The notes under the pieces: model-generated
The model's database searches: none
Told to the model about the DNA's origin: nothing
The model's input: only the letters and a program-made list of their open reading frames with translations
IMG/VR virus record: IMGVR_UViG_3300037502_001322
Coordinates: 1-64,000 of that record
Strand: one strand, 5' to 3'
DNA from: a virus
DNA length: 64,000 bases
Made by a program: the position numbers and the translations under genes
Shown: one piece after another, positions 58,207 to 64,000 of the stretch
Layout: every line of letters starts with the position of its first letter
How positions within the stretch are numbered: the first letter of the stretch is position 1

Positions 58207-58292
58207 TGGTGGCTCGTGAGAGATTCCAACTCTCAATCCCATAGGGCGTTTGGGCTTAAACCAAATGTGTATCGCAGTTCCACCAACGAGCC
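58207..58292 (-). tRNA. tRNA-Leu (anticodon UAA)
   Basis: An 86-base class II tRNA with long variable arm (CGCCCTATGGGATTGAG region) and encoded CCA. Acceptor GGCTCGT/ACGAGCC, anticodon stem TTTGG/CCAAA with loop TTTAAGC. It reads UUA, a codon abundant here. Confidence 0.93.
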
Positions 58293-58308
58293 GATAATCT
58301 TTTACAGT

Positions 58309-58385
58309 TGGTCCACCACGCAGGACTCGAACCTTCAACTGTCCGCTTAGAAGGCGGATGCTCTATCCTATTGAACTAGTGGTGG
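58309..58385 (-). tRNA. tRNA-Arg (anticodon UCU)
   Basis: A 77-base tRNA with acceptor CCACCAC/GTGGTGG, discriminator A and encoded CCA. Anticodon stem TCCGC/GCGGA with loop CTTCTAA. It reads AGA, a codon rare in many enteric hosts but frequent in these genes. Confidence 0.95.
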
Positions 58386-58396
58386 TAATAAAACTT

Positions 58397-58424
58397 ATTA
58401 TACAGAAATCCTTTTCAATGTCAA
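58397..58424 (-). promoter_or_regulatory. Consensus sigma-70 promoter for the tRNA genes
   Basis: On the minus strand TTGACA (58424-58419), 16 bases, TATAAT (58402-58397): perfect hexamers, 12 bases before the tRNA-Arg gene. Confidence 0.85.
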
Positions 58425-58433
58425 CATCCTATA

Positions 58434-58601
58434 TTATTTATTTTCTTCTTTGCTTGCCTCAATAGCACGACCTTGTTCAAGAGCTTTCTTTCTTGCACGT
58501 TCTATTGATTCTTTATTTCCTTGCTCGAAAATGTAACAAAATCCCTCAGGCCCCCATTTGAATCCGGGTTTGCCATCTTTCTGACAATTTTGAATTGGCA
58601 T
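58434..58601 (-). CDS. Small conserved phage protein
   Basis: A 55-residue protein. ATG 58601 shares a base with the stop of the gene before it (TAATG). Pattern: CQKDGKPGFKWGPEGFCYIF..., then ERARKKALEQGRAIEAS. This 'C..-x-x-PG-x-x-WG-x-x-G-x-C-Y-x-(Y/F)...A-x-x-K-A-x-x-Q-G-x-A-I' form recurs in phage head-region proteins of unknown role. Confidence 0.7.
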   Translation of the reverse strand: MPIQNCQKDGKPGFKWGPEGFCYIFEQGNKESIERARKKALEQGRAIEASKEENK

Positions 58602-58798
58602 TATTTGTCCTCCTCTTTTTCGTAATAACCTGTTTCCATTCTAACCTTCTCCTGTAAAGATTTCAATACTTCAAACATTTCTTCTTTAGTCATTTCTTTA
58701 GTTAATGTAGAACCTAAATCTGTTTTAGATTGTCCTCGGCTAAGAAGAACTTCATCCATTCGTTGTTTGTAGTCTTCCCATTCTTCAAGCATTTGCAA
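58601..58798 (-). CDS. Small hypothetical coiled-coil protein
   Basis: A 65-residue acidic, helical protein (MLEEWEDYKQRMDEVLLS, EEMFEVLKSLQEKVRM). It overlaps the previous gene by 14 bases and the next by one. Function unknown. Confidence 0.6.
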   Translation of the reverse strand: MQMLEEWEDYKQRMDEVLLSRGQSKTDLGSTLTKEMTKEEMFEVLKSLQEKVRMETGYYEKEEDK

Positions 58799-58982
58799 CG
58801 CCTACTGTATAAGTATCTCCATTAAATTCAATAGAACCTTTTACAAAAACTTTAACAGGAAGTTTACTTACATTCGTTTTAAAAGTTCTAACTTCTTTTG
58901 TTCCGCTTAAAATAACTTCCATAAGCTCGTGAGGCTTAGCTTTAATAATTTCTTTGAATCTTTTGCTTGTGTAAGGTTTCAT
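58785..58982 (-). CDS. Small hypothetical basic protein
   Basis: A 65-residue protein, basic at the start (YTSKRFKEIIKAKPHELM) and beta-rich at the end (LPVKVFVKGSIEFNGDTYTV). It overlaps the next gene by 14 bases. Function unknown. Confidence 0.6.
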   Translation of the reverse strand: MKPYTSKRFKEIIKAKPHELMEVILSGTKEVRTFKTNVSKLPVKVFVKGSIEFNGDTYTVGVANA

Positions 58983-58990
58983 AATATTCC

Positions 58991-59233
58991 TTATTTATTC
59001 TTGTTAACACCAAACTTAGTTTTCTTGCTGCGACCGAGAAGTTCAAGCAGACTTGCAACAATCAACACCCCGAACATAAATCCAATAACTACCAAGAGAG
59101 GTCCATACAGTGGTAGCGAAACAATCCACCAGCTCCAAGTGATATGACCTGTCAATTTCAGTGTCATAAAAATCAGAAACATTGCTAAAAAGAACCAAGA
59201 GCCTGCGCTATTTGTTTGTTTAACTTTAACCAT
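58991..59233 (-). CDS. Small membrane protein, two helices
   Basis: An 80-residue protein with two or three hydrophobic segments (AGSWFFLAMFLIFMTLKL, WSWWIVSLPLYGPLLVVIGFMFGVLIVASLL) and basic ends. AGGAGAATA precedes the ATG. Probably inner membrane; function unknown. Confidence 0.6.
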   Translation of the reverse strand: MVKVKQTNSAGSWFFLAMFLIFMTLKLTGHITWSWWIVSLPLYGPLLVVIGFMFGVLIVASLLELLGRSKKTKFGVNKNK

Positions 59234-59298
59234 TATATTTATTCTCCTATAGGTTTAGATGTGACCTTATAATACGTATATAGCAATACTCTGTAAAA

Positions 59299-59745
59299 TT
59301 ACTTTTTATACCTAAACCTATTAGCGCAACTGATTGAACAGAAAGGGCCATTATTACTTCTAGAATATTTTTGGTCCTTACTTAGTACAAATTCTTTTCC
59401 ACAATAACAACAAGGTTTGATTACATCAGGACTTCTTTTTCTGACCCGCTTAGAACCCTTTGATATATAAAAAAGACACTGGTCTTTTTTAGAAACTACT
59501 TTTAAATTCTGAATATCGAAATTATCTAAATTTCCATCAAGATGCACCACACCTTCACTGTTTTTAAGTTTTCTTTGTAAGAAACTTTCTACTATAGCTT
59601 TAGAATAGGACACCTGTTTATTCTTCTTAGGGGAAGAATAAAGGTATACATAAACCCAACCATCAGACCTTTTATAGGGACCGCTTACAGATTTATATTC
59701 AGGCCACAGCTCTAAAAGGTCTTCAACTATAACCAGATTTTCCAT
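59299..59745 (-). CDS. HNH-type endonuclease-like protein with C-terminal zinc finger
   Basis: A 148-residue protein from ATG 59745 (AGGAG at seven bases). The stretch VVHLDGNLDNFDIQNLKVVS matches the HNH core H-x-D-G-N-x-x-N...N-L of phage homing nucleases. Downstream is a C-x-x-C...C-x-x-x-C finger (PCCYCGKEFVLSKD, FCSISCANRFRYKK). The first part (YKSVSGPYKRSDGWVYVYLYS) resembles the usual substrate-recognition start. Free-standing, in the right arm. Confidence 0.7.
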   Translation of the reverse strand: MENLVIVEDLLELWPEYKSVSGPYKRSDGWVYVYLYSSPKKNKQVSYSKAIVESFLQRKLKNSEGVVHLDGNLDNFDIQNLKVVSKKDQCLFYISKGSKRVRKRSPDVIKPCCYCGKEFVLSKDQKYSRSNNGPFCSISCANRFRYKK

Positions 59746-59747
59746 CA

Positions 59748-60107
59748 CTATTCTCCTATATCTTTAAGGTTAGAATGTTCATCCCAAGAATTAGCACCAC
59801 TATCATCACAAAGATTCCCGTGAACATATTCAGGTTGGTAGGTTGTATCATAAGCAGCACTCAAACAACCTGAACATAAGTCTTCACCTAATTGTGCCAC
59901 AACAAATCGTTTACCGCAAGCCTGACAACTAAAATAAAACCCATTCTTTTCTTTGTTAGATTCGTGCTTGTACTTAATTGTTAGACCACGTTCTTTAGTT
60001 CGTTTGCTAATCTTAGGTTCAATCACAACTTCATCATCAATATAATCATTAATTGTTTCATTACCAATATCTACTATTTCTTTAACTTGTTTTTCATTAT
60101 CTTGCAT
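59748..60107 (-). CDS. Hypothetical zinc-finger protein
   Basis: A 119-residue protein. Four cysteines in CQACGKRF..QLGEDLCSGC form a likely zinc site in the middle, after an acidic N-terminus (EKQVKEIVDIGNETINDYID). It overlaps the start of the HNH gene. Possibly a regulator; function unknown. Confidence 0.6.
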   Translation of the reverse strand: MQDNEKQVKEIVDIGNETINDYIDDEVVIEPKISKRTKERGLTIKYKHESNKEKNGFYFSCQACGKRFVVAQLGEDLCSGCLSAAYDTTYQPEYVHGNLCDDSGANSWDEHSNLKDIGE

Positions 60108-60195
60108 CAGTCCCTTCTTTAAAATTAGTTGATTAATTTAACATATGTTTAATCTATCATAGAAGAATTCAAAATGCAAGATAAATATTCAATTA

Positions 60196-60660
60196 TCAGT
60201 TAAATTTGAAATCTTCGCATGTGTAACAAGCTGCTAAGTTATCACCCTTCTTGCATTTAGCTCTTGCTTCTCTCCATTTAGATTTCTGTTCGTACTCGTA
60301 GTCATGAACTTTCTTATAGTTCTCTTCGAAATTACCTAACATTGTTTCATCTAAATTATACCTGTTACCTTCATTTATTTTCTCAATAAGATCTTTAAAC
60401 TTTTTAGTGTTATATTTGTACCAAGTATTCTTACCCTTAACTCTCCACTTACCTTTCGGTGTGATTATAAACTTATCAAACAGTACAAACTGATTAGGCA
60501 CTGTGTACTCACAGACGTTTTCAGGTTTAACACCACACAGTAAGCTGAGAATCTTAATACTCTCAGTTCGAACGTAAGACACATCTTTATCGAAGTAATG
60601 TTCTTCTAAATAAATTTGATGTTTCACATATTTAGTTACCATTCTCTCTAATTCAGTCAT
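60196..60660 (-). CDS. Hypothetical protein
   Basis: A 154-residue basic protein with AAAGGAGA before the ATG. It has a C-terminal CKKGDNLAACYTCEDF with three cysteines that might bind metal. It lies 16 bases after the polymerase-like gene. No family recognised. Confidence 0.6.
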   Translation of the reverse strand: MTELERMVTKYVKHQIYLEEHYFDKDVSYVRTESIKILSLLCGVKPENVCEYTVPNQFVLFDKFIITPKGKWRVKGKNTWYKYNTKKFKDLIEKINEGNRYNLDETMLGNFEENYKKVHDYEYEQKSKWREARAKCKKGDNLAACYTCEDFKFN

Positions 60661-60676
60661 ATCATTTAATCTCCTT

Positions 60677-62035
60677 TTAATGCTTCTTGTCTATTTTGCA
60701 ATTCTTATCTGTCTTTAGAACATCTTTATAAGCTTCTCGCATTGTTTCACGGAGCATATCTTCGAGGTGTGCTTTGACCACGAAACTATCATGCCAAGGA
60801 AGGCATATTTCATTTTCCCACAAAAATTTATCCATAATGATTTCAGCAATTTTGCTGTCTATCATCTGAAATTTAACACCAACATCCTCAAAGAAGTAAT
60901 CAGAGATCCTATAATTCAAATCCATAAGCTCTTGACAAATTCTTTTAGTTGATATAGGCCCATCTATCCCATAATACCAACAATTTTCAAGATCCTTCCT
61001 ATTCCCAGAAATCCATTTAGATTTTCTTTCTTTGCCTATTTCAAACCCTAATGCTCCTGCTGCTTGCTCAATACTTCCGCTATTGAAACAACACAACAAT
61101 GCAAACTTACATACATTCCTGAAAGGATCGTAATTAGGTTGGTTAAATTCTTTTCTGAAACTATTAACCTTATTTTCATCAATGGGTATCAATGATTTGT
61201 TAGTAAGACTGTAAGGTTTAAACCCGTCAGGCATTTTATACCCAATCAACTCATAAGCAATACTAGCATGTAAAGATGAATAGTCAAGTTCAACAGTAGG
61301 TTCATCATCAATCTTAATTAATGGTCTAACTAAAGAACTTATAGTTTGAAGCTTCCCTGTGGTATCATAGAACCTACCACCTTTGGTAATATCTTCAGTA
61401 AACACACGCTTGTATGAAAGAAGAGGAAGTGTATGTTCACCAAGAGAAATCTTAGTATGCATTAGTTGTTCATTCTGTTTATCTACCACTCTACGAATCT
61501 CCTCTATACCCTTAACACCTTTGGTGGATTTATTAACTTTAGTTTTTCTTTCCCTAATCTCTACACTTTCTATACCTTCAAGAAGGTTAACTTTACCTTG
61601 TTTAAGATTATCCCATAGTGCTATATACGATTCATTCATTACTGTTACACTGGGTTTAAACTTAATTGCTCTACCCTTAGCATTGTACTCTACAACACCA
61701 CCTTTTTCAATAGTAACATAGCCTATATCCTCAAGAATATCTAAGAGAGCTACCATTCTACTATAAGCTAATCCTTGTTTGTTGTGACTATATTTATTCT
61801 TCATTAAAGGGATAATCAAAGATTTAGCATTACCTTTTAATGCTCTTGCTGTGTTAGTTACTAAAGACCTTACTTCTTTCTCATACTTCTTACTTGAAAC
61901 AGAAATAAGGTGCATAACTACACTCTCATACCATCTACTCTTATTGTAGAATAAATTAAAGTGAGTAGAATAAAAGAACATATAACTATAATTATCTTCA
62001 AACTCTATCTTATCTTTGTTTATATTCACATTCAA
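60677..62035 (-). CDS. Polymerase-like protein with Pol I/T7 RNAP-type motifs A, B and C
   Basis: A 452-residue protein from TTG 62035 (AGGAG five bases upstream; no in-frame ATG nearby). The N-terminal part holds a winged-helix-like segment (SRMVALLDILEDIGYVTIEKGG, 92-113). A GGRFY motif (219-223) precedes VELDYSSLHASIAYELIG (motif A, Asp251), RNVCKFALLCCFNSGS (motif B-like, Arg306 and Lys310) and CLPWHDSFVVKAHLEDMLRETM (motif C, His415, Asp416). Motif C is close to the HDSF of T7 RNA polymerase, and motif A to the DYS of family A DNA polymerases. It is much shorter than either. Activity unproven. Confidence 0.6.
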   Translation of the reverse strand: MNVNINKDKIEFEDNYSYMFFYSTHFNLFYNKSRWYESVVMHLISVSSKKYEKEVRSLVTNTARALKGNAKSLIIPLMKNKYSHNKQGLAYSRMVALLDILEDIGYVTIEKGGVVEYNAKGRAIKFKPSVTVMNESYIALWDNLKQGKVNLLEGIESVEIRERKTKVNKSTKGVKGIEEIRRVVDKQNEQLMHTKISLGEHTLPLLSYKRVFTEDITKGGRFYDTTGKLQTISSLVRPLIKIDDEPTVELDYSSLHASIAYELIGYKMPDGFKPYSLTNKSLIPIDENKVNSFRKEFNQPNYDPFRNVCKFALLCCFNSGSIEQAAGALGFEIGKERKSKWISGNRKDLENCWYYGIDGPISTKRICQELMDLNYRISDYFFEDVGVKFQMIDSKIAEIIMDKFLWENEICLPWHDSFVVKAHLEDMLRETMREAYKDVLKTDKNCKIDKKH

Positions 62036-62208
62036 TATAACTCCTATAATCTATCTAATAATATAATCTAATATACCAAAAATATAACACACTACCATAG
62101 TAATTAGTACACCTACATCGCGTAAACGTATGATACATAAAGGAAAAACACGATTTGATAGGGGGTTATTCTCCTAAAAACAACTCCCATTAAAGGCTCA
62201 TCTAACGT

Positions 62209-62442
62209 TCAAGCCGTATCTTCTTTATACTCAAGAATTACGTCTTCTACAGTCAGGTTTAGCTTACCAAGATACTCCTCCAACTTATCTACACTGACTC
62301 CTTTACCTTCGGTTTGAAACAGAGCGTAAATCTGTTGCCTATAGGTGACTCCGATCAGTTCACCGAACTTAGCTTGTGACATACCGAGACGATCCATTTC
62401 ATCCTTCAGTTTACTTACGATAATTTTCTTAATATTGCTCAA
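62209..62442 (-). CDS. XRE/Cro-like helix-turn-helix regulator
   Basis: A 77-residue protein from TTG 62442 after GGAGG. Residues 12-60 form an XRE-type helix-turn-helix (LKDEMDRLGMSQAKFGELIGV, YRQQIYALFQTEGKGVSVDKLEEYLGKL). Size and build are those of a small phage repressor or Cro. It lies next to a region with promoters in both directions and repeated TGTACCT half-sites, so it probably controls the switch between the flanking arms. Bases 62036-62208 hold no gene. Confidence 0.8.
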   Translation of the reverse strand: MSNIKKIIVSKLKDEMDRLGMSQAKFGELIGVTYRQQIYALFQTEGKGVSVDKLEEYLGKLNLTVEDVILEYKEDTA

Positions 62443-62469
62443 ACTTCCTCCAAAACATTAGGTACACAC

Positions 62470-62498
62470 AGTTTATAACAAAACAGGTACAATGTAAA
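62470..62498 (-). promoter_or_regulatory. Promoter TTTACA-N17-TAAACT with repeated half-sites before the XRE gene
   Basis: On the minus strand TTTACA (62498-62493), 17 bases, TAAACT (62475-62470). TGTACCT occurs in the spacer (62485-62491) and again just downstream (62460-62466), as direct repeats, likely operators for the regulator itself. Confidence 0.6.
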
Positions 62499-62576
62499 GT
62501 ATTTTATATGTCAACCTTTAGATTGACTTGATTTAGTCTACAACTAACAACAAGCACAGTCAAGCCAAATTTCTTG

Positions 62577-62604
62577 TTGACACTAAAACAGGTTGCGCTA
62601 TCTT
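62577..62604 (+). promoter_or_regulatory. Sigma-70-type promoter for the right-hand plus-strand cluster
   Basis: TTGACA (62577-62582), 16 bases, TATCTT (62599-62604). It precedes leader element copy B and the gene at 62758. Confidence 0.55.
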
Positions 62605-62643
62605 AAGATAAGTTTCTATAACGATAATATGAAGCGATATGAC

Positions 62644-62713
62644 GCATTCTGAGAGATTCTAACAGCAACCCTATAGGTAGGCTTAGGGTAGGGCATAGAA
62701 ATCGTTTATGGTG
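62644..62713 (+). promoter_or_regulatory. Conserved leader/promoter element, copy B
   Basis: TTCTGAGAGATTCTAACAGC, a CCCTA...TAGGG hairpin around TAGGTAGGCT, then ATAGAAATCGTTTATGG. It aligns over about 70 bases with copies A (8603-8673, minus) and C (63162-63241). It ends 45 bases before the gene start at 62758. Confidence 0.6.
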
Positions 62714-62757
62714 CTGTATAACACGCTTAGTCTTAGCTTAAGGAGAAGGTCTAAGGT

Positions 62758-63111
62758 ATGTTCTATGAAGAGTTTTATGAACCAAACAGAGTGTGGTTGG
62801 ATAGTGCAACTTCAGAGAAGGTTTCTAAAGGTGCTTACTTTACTGAGTGGAAGTTCTTGACTGAAGGTAGTGATGCAATTTTCCATGTTTCTCACAGTCC
62901 TGCTACGGTAGTCATAGATTTTGAGAACAACGGTAAATATGGTAGGTTTGTGGCTTGTAATTTCAGAGAAGACCCTACTAACAGAAAACTACTTGCATTG
63001 CAATACTTTGAAGACTGGACTAAACCAACTGAACAAGAGAAAGATTACTTTGAGATGATTTATGGTGTTAGAATTCCTTGGAGTGTTGACACACCTTTTG
63101 TTATGATGTAG
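62758..63111 (+). CDS. Hypothetical protein with C-terminal WxxPTxxE motif
   Basis: A 117-residue protein with AAGGAGAAGG before the ATG. It ends with YFEDWTKPTEQEKDYFEM, then IYGVRIPWSVDTPF. The family member at 7974-8492 also sits behind the same leader element, so gene and control region have spread together. Function unknown. Confidence 0.75.
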   Translation: MFYEEFYEPNRVWLDSATSEKVSKGAYFTEWKFLTEGSDAIFHVSHSPATVVIDFENNGKYGRFVACNFREDPTNRKLLALQYFEDWTKPTEQEKDYFEMIYGVRIPWSVDTPFVMM

Positions 63112-63161
63112 AGTATTGTAGATGTTGTGGCACGTTACCGTGTAGTATAGTAATTTACAGT

Positions 63162-63241
63162 GCGTTTTAAGAGCTTCTAACGAGTTACAAAGTATACCCT
63201 GTGGGGTTGGGTAGGGTAACAATTAGAAATCGTTTTTAGGT
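63162..63241 (+). promoter_or_regulatory. Conserved leader/promoter element, copy C
   Basis: TTTTAAGAGCTTCTAACGAG, a TACCC...GGGTA hairpin, then ATTAGAAATCGTTTTTAGG. The hairpin arms differ from copies A and B but keep pairing. A further inverted repeat TCTGAC/GTCAGA lies at 63271-63288, followed by GATAAT (63294-63299) before the next gene. Confidence 0.6.
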
Positions 63242-63322
63242 TCATTTTAGCCTGAACAAATGCACGCCAATCTGACGTTTAGGTCAGACTCTGGATAATA
63301 TCCTCATAATTAGGAGACAACT

Positions 63323-63517
63323 ATGGATTTTTATGATAGAAAGAAAATACGAACAGAATATTATTTTAAATTTGTTTACAAGTGGAAACTAAAAGAATGT
63401 GTTGCATGTAATGGTTCTGGATGGTACGATAGTTGTGATAAATACGGTGATAGCATTCCCTGCGGAGCTTGTGAAGGGACAGGCAAAGAGAGATATAAAC
63501 CGAGTGAGGAGAAATAA
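63323..63517 (+). CDS. Small zinc-finger protein, DnaJ-type CxxCxGxG
   Basis: A 64-residue protein with TTAGGAGA before the ATG. Residues 27-56 hold CVACNGSGWYDS and CGACEGTGKE, two C-x-x-C-x-G-x-G repeats as in the zinc domain of DnaJ. Small phage proteins of this kind are common and unassigned. Its stop overlaps the next start (TAATG). Confidence 0.7.
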   Translation: MDFYDRKKIRTEYYFKFVYKWKLKECVACNGSGWYDSCDKYGDSIPCGACEGTGKERYKPSEEK

Positions 63518-64000
63518 TGACAACAGTAATTATTGATACTAAACGTAAGACTATTTACACTGACTCTCAAGCAACAAACCAAAATGGAAGAAAAGAGCAG
63601 GTCAACAAGGTTGTTAATTTTCACAATATTGCTGTAACCGGTGCAGGTGACTTGAAAGATTTGCATAATGTAGCAGAAACAATCCGTAGAAGTTCATTTA
63701 GGGTTAGTGATTTTACAGAGCTGTATGAACCTTTTAAATTTAAACCTTTCTTTAACAGTATGAGTAGTATATTCGTAGTGCAAAGGTTAAGTGAAGATTG
63801 TTTTAAGTATTATATCGTACAGCAGGAAGTGAAGAAAACTTGGTACGGTAAACGTAAACCAGTTGTTACCTTGAAGAAAATAGGTCAAACTTGGTCTTGT
63901 GCTTACAATGGTTACTATATAACCGGCTCTGGTGCGAGTTATGCGATTCCTTTGTTGGTTGCAACAGGTTCACCCAAAACAACAATTCGCGTGATTTCTA
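63517..64000 (+). CDS. Proteasome-like (Ntn hydrolase fold) protein, cut off by the window
   Basis: 161 codons of an open frame that runs off the right edge. It starts MTTVIIDTKRKTIYTDSQAT, in which Thr2 would be the N-terminal nucleophile and DSQAT matches the 'D-S-x-x-T' of proteasome beta/HslV subunits. Further matches are the GAGDLKDLHN turn and ITGSGASYAIPLLVATGSPK, equivalent to the 'G-S-G-x-x-x-A...x-G-x-S/A-x-x-x-A' strand. Phages carry such proteins with unknown substrates. Coupled to the upstream zinc-finger gene. Confidence 0.7.
   Translation, partial: MTTVIIDTKRKTIYTDSQATNQNGRKEQVNKVVNFHNIAVTGAGDLKDLHNVAETIRRSSFRVSDFTELYEPFKFKPFFNSMSSIFVVQRLSEDCFKYYIVQQEVKKTWYGKRKPVVTLKKIGQTWSCAYNGYYITGSGASYAIPLLVATGSPKTTIRVIS

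Noticed and set aside
1-64000. Integration functions or CRISPR arrays
   Set aside because: No integrase, attachment-site duplication or spacer array was seen, so lysogeny is not supported despite the XRE regulator.

Overview
This window is part of a large, AT-rich double-stranded DNA phage genome with a contractile tail (myovirus morphology). The evidence is a tail sheath and tube pair, a gp25-like wedge and J-like baseplate proteins, a spike, a tape-measure protein, a lambda-type capsid set (decoration protein D and capsid protein E folds), an XkdF-like protease, portal and terminase. An inner/outer spanin pair (Rz/Rz1) and an amidase endolysin point to a Gram-negative host. No integrase was seen. 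Both ends cut through genes, so the genome extends beyond the window. The host genus cannot be named from the sequence alone.

Layout. (1) 1-8492, minus strand: accessory genes, including a MoxR-type AAA+ ATPase with a VWA/HExxH partner, a nucleotidyltransferase-fold protein, a SleB-like wall hydrolase and several members of a phage-specific family sharing a C-terminal W-x-x-P-T/S-x-x-E motif. (2) 8493-9439: about 950 bases without a gene, rich in hairpins, with a strong leftward terminator. (3) 9440-23426, plus strand: small early genes, then a Pif1/RecD-like helicase, a T7-type primase-helicase, a family A DNA polymerase and a single-strand-binding protein. (4) 23494-55951, minus strand: tail fibres, baseplate, lysis cassette, tail, head, portal and large terminase, read from terL at the right to the fibres at the left. 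(5) 56250-62442, minus strand: small membrane proteins, small terminase, three tRNAs, zinc-finger and HNH proteins, an unusual polymerase-like protein and an XRE regulator. (6) 62758-64000, plus strand: the start of another rightward cluster, with a truncated proteasome-like (Ntn) gene.

The most striking structure is in the late genes. Five group I introns interrupt three genes: terL twice, the major capsid gene once and the tape-measure gene twice. In each case the splice joints can be read directly because the joined exons restore the expected protein. The two tape-measure introns flank a 32-base exon. One intron carries an HNH gene with its own consensus sigma-70 promoter. A free-standing repeat-containing, GIY-YIG-like endonuclease gene sits directly after the capsid gene, and HNH/AP2-type genes sit elsewhere.

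Other notable points are: a likely programmed -1 frameshift (C CCT TTT TTC) making a tail-chaperone G/GT pair; a recurring late promoter TTGATT-N17-TAAACT; terminator hairpins buried in the first codons of two genes; a nested scaffold start whose first 29 bases nearly repeat the portal start; three copies of a conserved 70-base leader element; and a 452-residue protein with T7 RNA polymerase/Pol I-like motifs A, B and C. Function names rest on motif recognition by eye; no database search was run.
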